A stretch of 64,000 nt of DNA. It comes from Candidatus Pullilachnospira intestinigallinarum. GTDB lineage: Bacteria; Bacillota; Clostridia; Lachnospirales; Lachnospiraceae. The stretch is taken from assembly GCA_018711275.1 (NCBI GenBank), contig DVIN01000059.1:1-64000 (forward strand), written 5' to 3'. The first letter of the stretch is position 1. Every line of letters begins with the position of its first letter. The notes below the pieces were generated by a model. That model had not been told where the DNA came from. It did no database searches and saw only the letters and a program-made list of their open reading frames with translations. Below, in pieces: positions 19,401-26,839 of the stretch. The position numbers and the translations under genes were made by a program.

Positions 19401-20952
19401 CGGTACGATAATAATATCCATTGTAAGTGGCCGCATCCGTAAGATATATACTTTCCAGATACCATTCCGTAGGATAGGTCTCCTCCGTCACCGTATAGCT
19501 TCCCTCAAACATCTGCGTATCCGGATTATAGGTCAGATCCACGGAAAAATGTCTGTTCCAGTCGATATCCACTGCGGGATAAAAATCCGCCCAGGCATCC
19601 GTTCCCCATTTCTGATCATCTCCGGCAGCCTTGACCTTAAGGCTTACCGTATCCCCCGGCCGGAGCATTTCTCCACAGGGCTCCAGAAACACCTCTTCGA
19701 TGGGGCTTTCCGGCTGCGGCACTTCGGTGCTTCCCTGAAGCTCAAACCAGTAACCGGACAAATCTCCCAGGGCGTCCGTGTTGATCGGGTATTGTTCTCC
19801 CTGGATATCCGCATAGATTTCAGTCAGAACCCATTTACCGTTGGACATATAATTATCCGTGCCGTATATGCCTTCGTAGATTCCCTCTCCCTCTGATGTG
19901 GAGGACAGGGGCCATGAGATACTGTTCTGTGTCTCCGGATTTTCCCAGGAAATATACAGATTGTAGGGCAGGCTTTCATCCAGCGGCGGAGACAGCTGCA
20001 GGGATGCTTCCAGATATTCGCCGACATTTACTGTGGCGCCCTGATTTTTAAAGTTCAGCGTTACCGCTTTGCTGTCAATCAGAATCTCATCCTGCTGAAT
20101 CTGGAACCGGCAGTCTTCCTTATCCAGCATACTGCCTTCCCAGCTATACTCGGAAACATAGTTTCCTGCCTGATCCGTAACGGTCACCGAAGAAACGCAT
20201 CCGTCGGTGGCGAGGATATCTGTCAGCGGATACCAGCCCACATAATTCTGCTGCTCTTCGTCGAACTCCAGATATACGCTGTCACTCCAGGAATTGGTAT
20301 CTCCTGTTCCGAAGGCAAGTCCGGCTGTCACGGAAGCGATCCCACTGTCCGCGTCATAAGCCTGCACTCGAATCTCCAGCGTATCTTCTCTGGTCAGTGT
20401 CTGGCCGCTCTGGGGCAGCCAGGCATTTTCCAGCACTGGTTTGTTGATATCATACCCGCTCTGGTCGTCTGCCGTATCCGCATCCTGGCCTTCCGTATCA
20501 GACTGCGGCAGCGCATTGGCATTTCCCGCACCCGCGGCATCCTCCGTGTCTTCCTCTCCCATCGTCTCAGTTGTACTTTCTTCCGTCGTCTCTGCTGTAT
20601 TCTTTTCTGTCTTCTGTTCTGTACTTTCTTCCGTCGTCTCTTCTGTCGTCTCTGTTGTCGTCTCTGCTGTGCTTTCTTCTGTCGTCTCTGCTGTGCTCTC
20701 TTCCGTCTCCGGCTCTGGGGTAGCCGTTACTTCTTTGGTCGGAGTCACTTCGGTCTCTGCCGGCTGGGTTTCCTCCCCTGCGGACTCCTCCTGTGTGGCT
20801 GAAGCAGTATCTGCTTCCGCGCTGTCTTCTGTCTCAAGGATCTGTGTTCCATCCTCCGGCACAGCTGCCGCCACCTGCATGGCAGGCGTCAGGCTCAAAA
20901 CAGCGGAAAGCACCATTACGCCCATCTGCTTCAGGATATGCTGCCTTTTCAT
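16462..20952 (-). CDS. large repeat-rich cell-surface protein with sortase-like C-terminus
   Basis: 1496 residues. Residues 1-30 form a signal peptide (ending MQVAAAVPE). Residues about 40-150 are a Thr/Glu-rich stalk with TTEESTAE repeats. Residues about 170-580 hold beta-rich domains. About 590-1170 hold at least six divergent repeats of roughly 80 residues, each with a hydrophobic x-Y-x-Y strand, an EGSTY-E-L helix start and an F-x-GW motif, like InlB B-repeats. A PEEPTDPEKP proline-rich region follows, then a domain common at the C-terminus of Lachnospiraceae surface proteins, and VNTADATPT + hydrophobic + KRRKA. The LPxTG motif is absent and the NTADA variant may serve. Function is probably adhesion or structural. 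Confidence 0.85.
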   Translation of the reverse strand: MKRQHILKQMGVMVLSAVLSLTPAMQVAAAVPEDGTQILETEDSAEADTASATQEESAGEETQPAETEVTPTKEVTATPEPETEESTAETTEESTAETTTETTEETTEESTEQKTEKNTAETTEESTTETMGEEDTEDAAGAGNANALPQSDTEGQDADTADDQSGYDINKPVLENAWLPQSGQTLTREDTLEIRVQAYDADSGIASVTAGLAFGTGDTNSWSDSVYLEFDEEQQNYVGWYPLTDILATDGCVSSVTVTDQAGNYVSEYSWEGSMLDKEDCRFQIQQDEILIDSKAVTLNFKNQGATVNVGEYLEASLQLSPPLDESLPYNLYISWENPETQNSISWPLSSTSEGEGIYEGIYGTDNYMSNGKWVLTEIYADIQGEQYPINTDALGDLSGYWFELQGSTEVPQPESPIEEVFLEPCGEMLRPGDTVSLKVKAAGDDQKWGTDAWADFYPAVDIDWNRHFSVDLTYNPDTQMFEGSYTVTEETYPTEWYLESIYLTDAATYNGYYYRTDEILDAEYYFLVENDGTFTNPSFDVEVQFYAIDEGGYYNELTSFNAEDVVRRTTYAEAGITTPEAPDYIPEGLTFVGWVDESVNPFDSEKQLLNGSYVRFYAQYDQRFFNVSYEYYDKDLGIQYDRMSILSPQEITYGELRTLIQENLPDVSDRVPEEMGFEGWNISFDYPDEDQVAPGQAAFSVSAAYRQSVVNLTYEFLNTGGTGMTQTHDELFVENGITVGEFKEMIARQPYPEEGYQDLGFVSWEISGGWNDEDVLGGTNWITVQATYEKKVVAANFSYLDRDGIYSTGLRKVFLFDEDSTYADLLEEISAVAAPEDVSPELAFEGWKLELYESEDTPLKAVETVYPTAEFENAMLKISYQYVGADGVFTGDYVEKLVPSGSTIGEIRTQLTDYKAPEPYGNLKFEKWELPSWLTDDTELTGVYSLNIEADYGDPVAEVFYQYIRENTGVIQERWELLQIKEGSTYQELMEAVADQAPTDVYEAENVQWSSEAGYDPESTVSNMSYVSVKGTYEDRRNVFVGMSYVTESGALETSQHIWLVEEGSTYESLRETLAEQPLPEQFEGLKFQGWSIYGMESGVISESNPSMSMIAQYDKCVIRYIVDSRIGDYENVWDLPSDMDWDVEEIVLIDNGGQLQLPDELGGYRNITWLNDIPGDSVEVTTHLTFYGYGVKDDSEPEEPTDPEKPEEPADPETPVKPENPTDPGTPEEPTVPETPVVPETPEDTSRLPEELENVVVQEITAAQPGQTVTVDMQSATVVTREMLGAAKGKDVNIQLNLGGYSWTINGMDIMASDLSDIDLEVKQNTGAIPSRVIQSLAGDNPVQQLSLTHNGDFGFRASLTINVGSENSGKYGNLYYYDSTGKMVFMNAGVIDANGNVTLSFSHASEYLIVVNDRVMSNDDVPADLRPGANTSGGSVTTPVSTGNTSANNTSVTRTDKDVVNTADATPTAWAGVFLLAALVLAGAGAYQKRRKA

Positions 20953-21255
20953 ATTGGATTTGACACTCCCTTCCTCACTGAAACTGCTGAAACCTTCCTT
21001 CCCCGTCAGAAAGTCCCAGACTGTACAACAAGTTACACTTTCATTTTACTCCTTCCTGGTATAAAAATCCACTCTCCGGGACAAATGGCATTTCCAGATT
21101 TTCTTACTTTTTTTATTACGTTTTTCTTACATTTTTTACCCCTGTTTTTTTGCGATAAAACAACGGAAAACCGCCGTCCAACCGGTGCTCCCACACCCGT
21201 CAGACGGCGGTCTTTCTTAATATTTTATAACTTTTCTTTTCCTTATCCTATTCTA
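20953..21255. other. 303-bp intergenic region
   Basis: Contains the transporter-operon terminator (21170-21211) and, on the minus strand, the 5' leader of the surface-protein gene with GAAGGGAG before its ATG. No strong -35/-10 pair was identified and no ORF is supported. Confidence 0.45.
21170..21211 (-). terminator. intrinsic terminator of the sugar ABC operon
   Basis: Stem ACCGCCGTC/GACGGCGGT with a 24-base loop, followed on the minus strand by TTTTCCGTTGTTTT. It lies 45 bp past the last permease gene. Confidence 0.7.
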
Positions 21256-22104
21256 CTATTTCACCGCGCCATTCACCACGCCATTCAGAATCTGCTTCTG
21301 ACAAACCACATAGAAAATCAGAATCGGCAGCAGCGCCAGCAGATACGAAGCGAACGCCAGGTTATAATTGGTTCCGAACTGTGTCTGGAAGTTCAGCTGT
21401 GCCAGCGGCAGGGTGTTCATTCCGGTACCGGACATGATTACCAGCGGGGTCATCACGTCGTTCCACACCTGCATGGCGGTCAGCACGGCCACAGTGGCGT
21501 GCATGGGTTTCATGATCGGGAAGATAATCTTCCAGAAGGTATTCCAGGTGGTGGAGCCGTCCACGAAGGCCGCTTCCTCCAGCGCGATGGGAATATTCTT
21601 CAGATATCCCGCGTACAGCAGCAGGTTCATAGGCATGTAAAATACCACATACAGCACAATCACACCGAACCGGTTGGCGATTCCCATCTGCGCCGTCTGT
21701 TTTACCAGGGGCATCATCAGAATGGCAAAGGGTACAAACATACCGCTGACAATATACAGATACGCGAAATTGTAAAATTTACTCTTGGCCATGCTTCTTC
21801 CGATGGCATATCCGGCCAGGGAGTGAATAATGAGAGCCAGCACCACAGTGATCACTGTGATCAGCAAGCTGTTTCCGAGAGAATGCCAGAAATCTGTCAC
21901 CCGCATGGCCTCCGCAAAGTTGGAGAAGCTCCAGGAGGAGGGGAAGGACAGCGCGCCGGCAATATCATTGGTCATCTCAGAGGGCTGTTTGAAGGCGATA
22001 ATCACTGCCATGTACAGCGGGAAGAAAATGGTAATACAGCCGATAATCAGCAGTATGGTGACCGGCCAGTTGACTTTGTGGTCCACAACTTTTTCTTTCT
22101 TCAT
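21256..22104 (-). CDS. sugar ABC transporter permease (MalG type)
   Basis: 282 residues with six membrane segments. The EAA loop reads EEAAFVDGSTTWNTFWKIIFPIMKP near residues 180-205, typical of CUT1-family inner-membrane permeases that contact the ATPase. The first segment (PVTILLIIGCITIFFPLYMAVIIAFK) is characteristic of MalG-type subunits. Its start overlaps the stop of the partner permease (TAATG). No ATPase gene is in the operon, so a shared MsmK/MalK-type ATPase encoded elsewhere is likely, as in many Firmicutes. Confidence 0.93.
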   Translation of the reverse strand: MKKEKVVDHKVNWPVTILLIIGCITIFFPLYMAVIIAFKQPSEMTNDIAGALSFPSSWSFSNFAEAMRVTDFWHSLGNSLLITVITVVLALIIHSLAGYAIGRSMAKSKFYNFAYLYIVSGMFVPFAILMMPLVKQTAQMGIANRFGVIVLYVVFYMPMNLLLYAGYLKNIPIALEEAAFVDGSTTWNTFWKIIFPIMKPMHATVAVLTAMQVWNDVMTPLVIMSGTGMNTLPLAQLNFQTQFGTNYNLAFASYLLALLPILIFYVVCQKQILNGVVNGAVK

Positions 22105-22985
22105 TATAACTGCTCCTCCTTTTTATTTAATACGGTCATCTGGAATACAGAGATCGCCACGATCACCACGAAGAAGATCACCGCGTTGGCGCTCTGGAAT
22201 CCGAACTGTCCGCCGCTCATACCGTTCTGGTAAATCAGGTAGGAGATGGACTCGGTACTCTGGGAAGGACCGCCCTTGGTCAATGCCATGATCTGGTCAA
22301 ATACCATCAGGAAGTTCTTCATGCACAGCACCATGTTGATGGTGAAAAACGGGATAATCAGCGGGAAGGTCAGGCTCTTGAAACGAACCCAGCCGCTGGC
22401 TCCGTCGATGGCTCCGGCCTCATAAACATCCTCCGGCACCGTCTGCAGGCCGGAAATGTAGATGATGGTATTCATGGCGATGGACTGCCAGCAGCCTACC
22501 ACCACAATGGCCATCCATGCGGTTTTCTCATTGGACAGCATACTGCTGGAAAGCCATTCGATACCGGCCGCCTGTCCCAGTGCGGGCAGGATGTAAGTAA
22601 AGAAGAAACTGAAGATATAACCCACTACCAGACCGCCCAGAATGTTGGGGATAAAGTAGATGGCTCTCAGTGCGCTCTTGGCTTTGATCTTGCTGTTCAG
22701 TCCCAGCGCCAGAATCAGGCTGATCACATTGACAATAATGGTGCTGACAATGGCATACTTAAAGGTGAACAGGTAAGAATGTCCCACGCGGGAATCGGAA
22801 AACAGGTCGATATAGTTTCTCAAACCCACCATATCGTAGCTTCCGTATCCCTTGAAGTTGGTAAAACTGTAGAAAAATCCTTTCAGAAGCGGCAGTGTAT
22901 TAAAGCAGAAAAACAGCAGAAGTACCGGAATGGTAATGGCCAGGAAGGTGCCCTGCCGGTTTCCCATAGTATGTTTTTTCTTCAT
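22104..22985 (-). CDS. sugar ABC transporter permease (MalF type)
   Basis: 293 residues, six membrane segments, with an EAA loop EDVYEAGAIDGASGWVRFKSLTFPLIIPF near 190-220 and a N-terminal FLAITIPVLLLFFCFNTLPLLKGFFYSFTN typical of MalF/UgpA-like permeases. It forms a heterodimer with the downstream permease in CUT1 systems. It sits between the binding lipoprotein and the second permease in one operon, 17 bp after the lipoprotein stop. Confidence 0.93.
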   Translation of the reverse strand: MKKKHTMGNRQGTFLAITIPVLLLFFCFNTLPLLKGFFYSFTNFKGYGSYDMVGLRNYIDLFSDSRVGHSYLFTFKYAIVSTIIVNVISLILALGLNSKIKAKSALRAIYFIPNILGGLVVGYIFSFFFTYILPALGQAAGIEWLSSSMLSNEKTAWMAIVVVGCWQSIAMNTIIYISGLQTVPEDVYEAGAIDGASGWVRFKSLTFPLIIPFFTINMVLCMKNFLMVFDQIMALTKGGPSQSTESISYLIYQNGMSGGQFGFQSANAVIFFVVIVAISVFQMTVLNKKEEQL

Positions 22986-23002
22986 GTCTGGTTTCCCCCT
23001 CT

Positions 23003-24301
23003 CTATTCGGCGTCCGGATGTTCTTTCATGTAGTCCTGAACTTTCCGGATCAGATCACGGTTGTAACGTACCCATTCGGTATCGAATCTTTCCAGGAAGG
23101 TGTCGGTGGCGTTCTCACTGTTATCCAGCAAATAAGTCTGAATCATGGCGTCCACAGACATTTCGCTGGGATAGTGGTGATCCTGATAGTCTGCCACTTT
23201 GCCTTCTTCGATGTAGGATTTCATACCATCCAGCATGGGCGCCAGCTCAAAATCGCCTTGCTTACAGGGAACTGCGTTCTGATCATTGATGTAATCCTGT
23301 ACATTCTCATCTTCCAGCAGGAAATTCAGCACCTCATAGGCTTCCTCTTTGTGCTCACAGTTTGCCATCACGGAAAACTGCAGGTCGTTTCCGGAATTTA
23401 AAATGTTATCCTCCGCATTGTTGCTGGCAGGCATTACAAAGGAGTCAATATTGATATCCGGATTTACCTGCTGAATCTGCGGTACCGCATAGCTTCCGAT
23501 GGGATACATCACAGCCTCGCCTCTGGCGAAAGCGGTACAGGCGTCATTGTAGCTGTATGCGAAGGGATCCTCCTGGGCATACTGAAGAAGCGCTCTGGTC
23601 TTCTCCGCCACTTCTCTGTAGTTGTCCGCAAAGGTGGTCTCTCCTCTGTTTACCTGTGCGCACAGATCAGAGGGCGCCAGATCCACGGAAATGGCATTCC
23701 AGGGAGCCAGGCAGGTCCATACATCTTTAAAACCAAAGTAGAACGGCTGCAGACCCGCGTCCTGAATTTCCTGGCAGAGAGCATTCAGTTCATCCCAGGT
23801 GGTGGGAATGGTCCATCCATGTTCCTCAAAAATGTCTCTGTTGTACAGAATACCGGCGGCATTGGCCATATAGGGCACTGCGTATACGCCGTCCTTGGGA
23901 ACAAATTCCAGTTCCTTGTCGATGTCCAGATACGTCTGTTTGATGGAATCCAGTCCCTCATAATCCGAGATATCCATCAGCAGATCGGAATCCAGGAAAT
24001 TGGAATAGTTGATATCGCCTCCGATTCCGATGATATCCGGATAGTCCTCACGGATAAACCGGGTTTTCAGAATCGTCATGGCGTCATTGGGAGAATCGAT
24101 GATCAGCTGGATATCGTCATGGGTGGAATTGAATTTTTCTTCCACCGTGTCAAAATAAGTGGCTGCCTCGGGTTTGTACTGGACGATCTCAATCGTCACC
24201 TTCCCGTCGTCATCTCCCGCGCCGCAGCCCGACAAGGCTGCCGCCAGGCCGGCCGTTGCCAGAAGGCCGGCCGCTGTCGTCACTTTCATACATTTCTTCA
24301 T
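23003..24301 (-). CDS. sugar ABC transporter substrate-binding lipoprotein
   Basis: 432 residues with a lipoprotein signal peptide and lipobox LSGC at residue 26, then a Cluster-B/family 1 solute-binding fold (VTIEIVQYKPEAATYFDTVEEKFN, later YFGFKDVWTCLAPW and a DAC-TAFARGEAVMYPIGSYAVPQIQ segment). It captures an oligosaccharide outside the membrane and feeds the two permeases. AGGAGGG precedes the ATG, which overlaps the stop of the GH13-like gene by 4 bp. The sugar cannot be named; the linked GH13-like gene suggests an alpha-glucoside or similar. Confidence 0.93.
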   Translation of the reverse strand: MKKCMKVTTAAGLLATAGLAAALSGCGAGDDDGKVTIEIVQYKPEAATYFDTVEEKFNSTHDDIQLIIDSPNDAMTILKTRFIREDYPDIIGIGGDINYSNFLDSDLLMDISDYEGLDSIKQTYLDIDKELEFVPKDGVYAVPYMANAAGILYNRDIFEEHGWTIPTTWDELNALCQEIQDAGLQPFYFGFKDVWTCLAPWNAISVDLAPSDLCAQVNRGETTFADNYREVAEKTRALLQYAQEDPFAYSYNDACTAFARGEAVMYPIGSYAVPQIQQVNPDINIDSFVMPASNNAEDNILNSGNDLQFSVMANCEHKEEAYEVLNFLLEDENVQDYINDQNAVPCKQGDFELAPMLDGMKSYIEEGKVADYQDHHYPSEMSVDAMIQTYLLDNSENATDTFLERFDTEWVRYNRDLIRKVQDYMKEHPDAE

Positions 24302-25545
24302 GCGTGAAAGCCCTCCTTTCTTTTTTTGATTATCATTGCTTCATATGGACGAAGTATGCCTTTCGCTCTGTGTCCGTCATAGTTGGCTGTCAGCACTTCT
24401 CCTTCTTCCCACTCCCTCATCGGCGGACAGGGAATCTCCTGCCCCCGGAAATTGCACAGCACCAGAAGTTCCTCCTCCTGTGTTCCGCGCACATATGCGA
24501 ATATATTTTCATTTTCCTCCCAGAGCGGCTCATAGCCCCCCTCCGTGAAGATTTTTTCTTTTTTCCTGAGACGGATCAGCTTCTGATAATAATGAAATAC
24601 GGAATCCTGATTCACCAGCTCCTCCGCCGCGTTTACCATCGTGTAATCCGGATTGCATCGGATCCAGGGCGTCCCTGCCGTAAATCCCGCATGGGGGCTG
24701 TCGTCCCACTGCATGGGCGTCCGGGCGTTGTCGCTTCCTTTTTCATAAATGGAACGCATCACATCCAGTTCATCAAAGCCCTCCGCCATCCGTTCCCGGT
24801 ACATGGCAAGCAGTTCGGGATCTCTGTATTCCTCAATATCAAATTTGACATTCGCCATTCCCAGTTCTTCTCCCTGATAGAGAAACGGCGTCCCCCTCAT
24901 TCCAAACAGCAGGGTTCCCAGCATTTTTGCCGCCTGCATCCGGTATCTTCCGTCATCTCCAAATCTGGAAACGGAACGGGGCTGACGATAATTTTCCCAG
25001 AGTAGTCCGTTCCAGCCTTTCCCGTACAGATTCTGCTGCCATTTGGTAAAAACCTTTTTGAATTTCACCAGCGGCAGCGGCGCCAGATCCCATTTTTCCC
25101 TTCCTTCCTGTTGATCCAGAAGCTCATGCTCTCCCTGAAAGGTCAGGCCGACGGTTCCATCCGCCGGGTTTCTGTGCCAGATGCTGTAATAGTACGGACG
25201 GTCCTGCCGCCTGCCGATTTCCAGCAGGCTGGAAGTATTTTCCCCCTTCGGCGGTCCTTCTGCATCCACGATCACACGAATTCCCCGCTCGCCGGCCCGG
25301 ACCGCCAGGGTCTCCAAATCCTCTTTTGTTCCGAGTGCAGGATCCGGATCCCAAAAATTGGTGGTCCGTGACAGGCAGAGCGGGGAAATCCAGACGGCGT
25401 CCGCCCCCAGGGTCTGCAGATAGTCCAGCCTCTGCGCAATTCCTTCCAGGTCGCCGATTCCGTCACCGTTGCTGTCGTAAAAACTTCGGGGATAGATCTG
25501 GTAAATAACAGCGGACTGCCACCACTGTTTTGAATGATTTTCCAT
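24298..25545 (-). CDS. GH13 (oligo-1,6-glucosidase-like) homologue lacking catalytic residues
   Basis: 415 residues against about 550 for GH13_31 enzymes. The N-terminal AVIYQIYPRSFYDSNGDGIGDLEGI and the C-terminal TPMQWDDSPHAGFTAGTPWI are well kept, so homology is clear. Region I, normally DLVVNH, reads VIVDAEGPP (91-99). Regions II and III with the nucleophile Asp and acid Glu are deleted. Region IV, normally F-x-x-NHD-x-PR, reads ENYRQPRSVSRF (184-195), so the stabilising Asp is lost. The frame is open and it is the first gene of the transporter operon. It may bind sugar, act as a scaffold, or be a decaying paralogue. Confidence 0.88.
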   Translation of the reverse strand: MENHSKQWWQSAVIYQIYPRSFYDSNGDGIGDLEGIAQRLDYLQTLGADAVWISPLCLSRTTNFWDPDPALGTKEDLETLAVRAGERGIRVIVDAEGPPKGENTSSLLEIGRRQDRPYYYSIWHRNPADGTVGLTFQGEHELLDQQEGREKWDLAPLPLVKFKKVFTKWQQNLYGKGWNGLLWENYRQPRSVSRFGDDGRYRMQAAKMLGTLLFGMRGTPFLYQGEELGMANVKFDIEEYRDPELLAMYRERMAEGFDELDVMRSIYEKGSDNARTPMQWDDSPHAGFTAGTPWIRCNPDYTMVNAAEELVNQDSVFHYYQKLIRLRKKEKIFTEGGYEPLWEENENIFAYVRGTQEEELLVLCNFRGQEIPCPPMREWEEGEVLTANYDGHRAKGILRPYEAMIIKKRKEGFHA

Positions 25546-25597
25546 ATTTTTTTCCCTTTCTTTACATTTATTTAATAAAAAATTTAGTTAGTTTTTT

Positions 25598-25629
25598 TTG
25601 GTTTTGCAAGAAGTGTATCGCAAAACCAA
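25598..25629. promoter_or_regulatory. LacI-type operator upstream of the sugar operon
   Basis: Perfect inverted repeat TTGGTTTTGC-N12-GCAAAACCAA, 53 bp before the GH13-like start. It lies where the operon promoter should be (weak TTGTGT-16-GATACA candidate on the minus strand). The adjacent LacI protein is the likely ligand. The centre is GC-poor, unlike classic CcpA/cre sites. Confidence 0.7.
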
Positions 25630-25675
25630 TATATTACACAATTTCAACAACTGATTTTTGTTAAATACATACAAA

Positions 25676-25711
25676 AAAAAGCAGAGGCCAACTGGCTTCT
25701 GCTTTTTCTCT
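25676..25711 (-). terminator. intrinsic terminator after the lacI-type gene
   Basis: AGCAGAGGCC-AACT-GGCTTCTGCT stem with A8 on the left and TTTTTC on the right in the plus strand, so it reads as a terminator in both directions. It separates the regulator gene from the transporter operon promoter. Confidence 0.85.
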
Positions 25712-25723
25712 GTTACTGGTTCG

Positions 25724-26740
25724 TTATACTCTGGTACGGTTGGCCACACTCTGCCTTACAATCAATTCTGTAGGCAGCTGAATTCTGGATACCAGAAGTT
25801 CTTCACCGTAGATCCGTCGCATCAGCATCTCCACCGCCGCTCTGCCCTTCTCTGCGGGAAGCTGTCGGACTGTGGTGAGCATGGGGCGGGACAATCTTGC
25901 ATAAACATTGTCATCGAAACCGGTCACGGATATATCCTCCGGAACCCGCAGCCCCTGGGAAAAGAAAATACTGATAGCTTCATTTGCCAGAAGATCATAG
26001 GCGAAAAACGCGCCCGTATATTCCTCCTCCCGCGCTCTTCTTGCGAACTGCCGAAGGATCTCATGGCGGAGATTCTTTTCATTAGGCAAAAAGACGTAGT
26101 CCTCTTCCTCGGAAAAAGGCGCCCGGTACCGCTCCATGGCCTTTCGGAATCCCCGGTATCGCTCCAGATTGGATCCGATGGGTTTCTGCTGGTCGCAGAA
26201 AAACGCCACTTTCCGGTTTCCCTGCTTCAGCAGATAGCTGGCGATCTCATAGGCGCCCTCATAGTCCTGCAGCCCCACATTGTCATAGTCCCCTTCCCCC
26301 GAATCCACAAACACAATGGGAATTCGCGTGCGTCTGGCCAGATCCGCGCAGTGTTCCGGGTTGCATCCCAGAAGGATCGCGCCCTCCAGTCCGCCCACCT
26401 TCAGCTTTTCGCCAAACTGATCATCCGAGCCGACAATACCGCACACGGTGGATCTTCCATGCTTCTGCAGTTCCTTCTCCACGGACTCCAGCAGCTCGCC
26501 GCAGAACGGATCCATCAGGATATGTTCTTTATCCCCCAGGCAGAAATACACTGCCACAAGACGGGAGGGAACATCCTGCTCCTCTCCCCTGGTTTCGTGG
26601 ACATAATGGTTGCGAACCAGCGCTTCTTCCACCCGCTGTCTGGTCTTCGGAGACATTCTCTCTCCCCGGCCGTTCAGCACATTGGAAACCGTGGTGGGAC
26701 TGACGCCCAGCTGTTCTGCAATTTCTTTGATTGTAATCAT
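25724..26740 (-). CDS. LacI/GalR family transcriptional regulator
   Basis: The start at 26740 (MITIKEIAEQLGVSPTTVSNVLNG) is chosen because the DNA-binding helix-turn-helix of this family begins at residue 2 and GGGGGGAA precedes the ATG; the ORF-track start adds 33 unrelated residues. The remaining 338 residues contain the periplasmic-binding-like core (FVDSGEGDYDNVGLQDYEGAYEIASYLLKQGNRKVAFFCDQQ; DISVTGFDDNVYARLSRPMLTTVRQ). It very probably controls the adjacent GH13-like/ABC operon through the palindrome at 25598-25629. The effector sugar is unknown. Confidence 0.93.
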   Translation of the reverse strand: MITIKEIAEQLGVSPTTVSNVLNGRGERMSPKTRQRVEEALVRNHYVHETRGEEQDVPSRLVAVYFCLGDKEHILMDPFCGELLESVEKELQKHGRSTVCGIVGSDDQFGEKLKVGGLEGAILLGCNPEHCADLARRTRIPIVFVDSGEGDYDNVGLQDYEGAYEIASYLLKQGNRKVAFFCDQQKPIGSNLERYRGFRKAMERYRAPFSEEEDYVFLPNEKNLRHEILRQFARRAREEEYTGAFFAYDLLANEAISIFFSQGLRVPEDISVTGFDDNVYARLSRPMLTTVRQLPAEKGRAAVEMLMRRIYGEELLVSRIQLPTELIVRQSVANRTRV

Positions 26741-26810
26741 GAAAATTCCCCCCGGCTTCTCACACAACGGATACAGTTCCGCATACATACAACATTTTTC
26801 TGTCCACTCT

Positions 26811-26839
26811 AATATATAAGATTTTCTGTGCAAATTCAA
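26811..26839 (-). promoter_or_regulatory. promoter of the lacI-type gene
   Basis: TTGAAT, 17 bases, TATATT on the minus strand, with the -35 box overlapping the hydF stop codon. It points to independent expression from the hyd operon. Confidence 0.7.

Noticed and set aside
20938-22233. 431-codon plus-strand ORF over the ABC permease genes
   Set aside because: Antisense to two clear permease genes; the low-complexity His/Gln translation is typical of a shadow.
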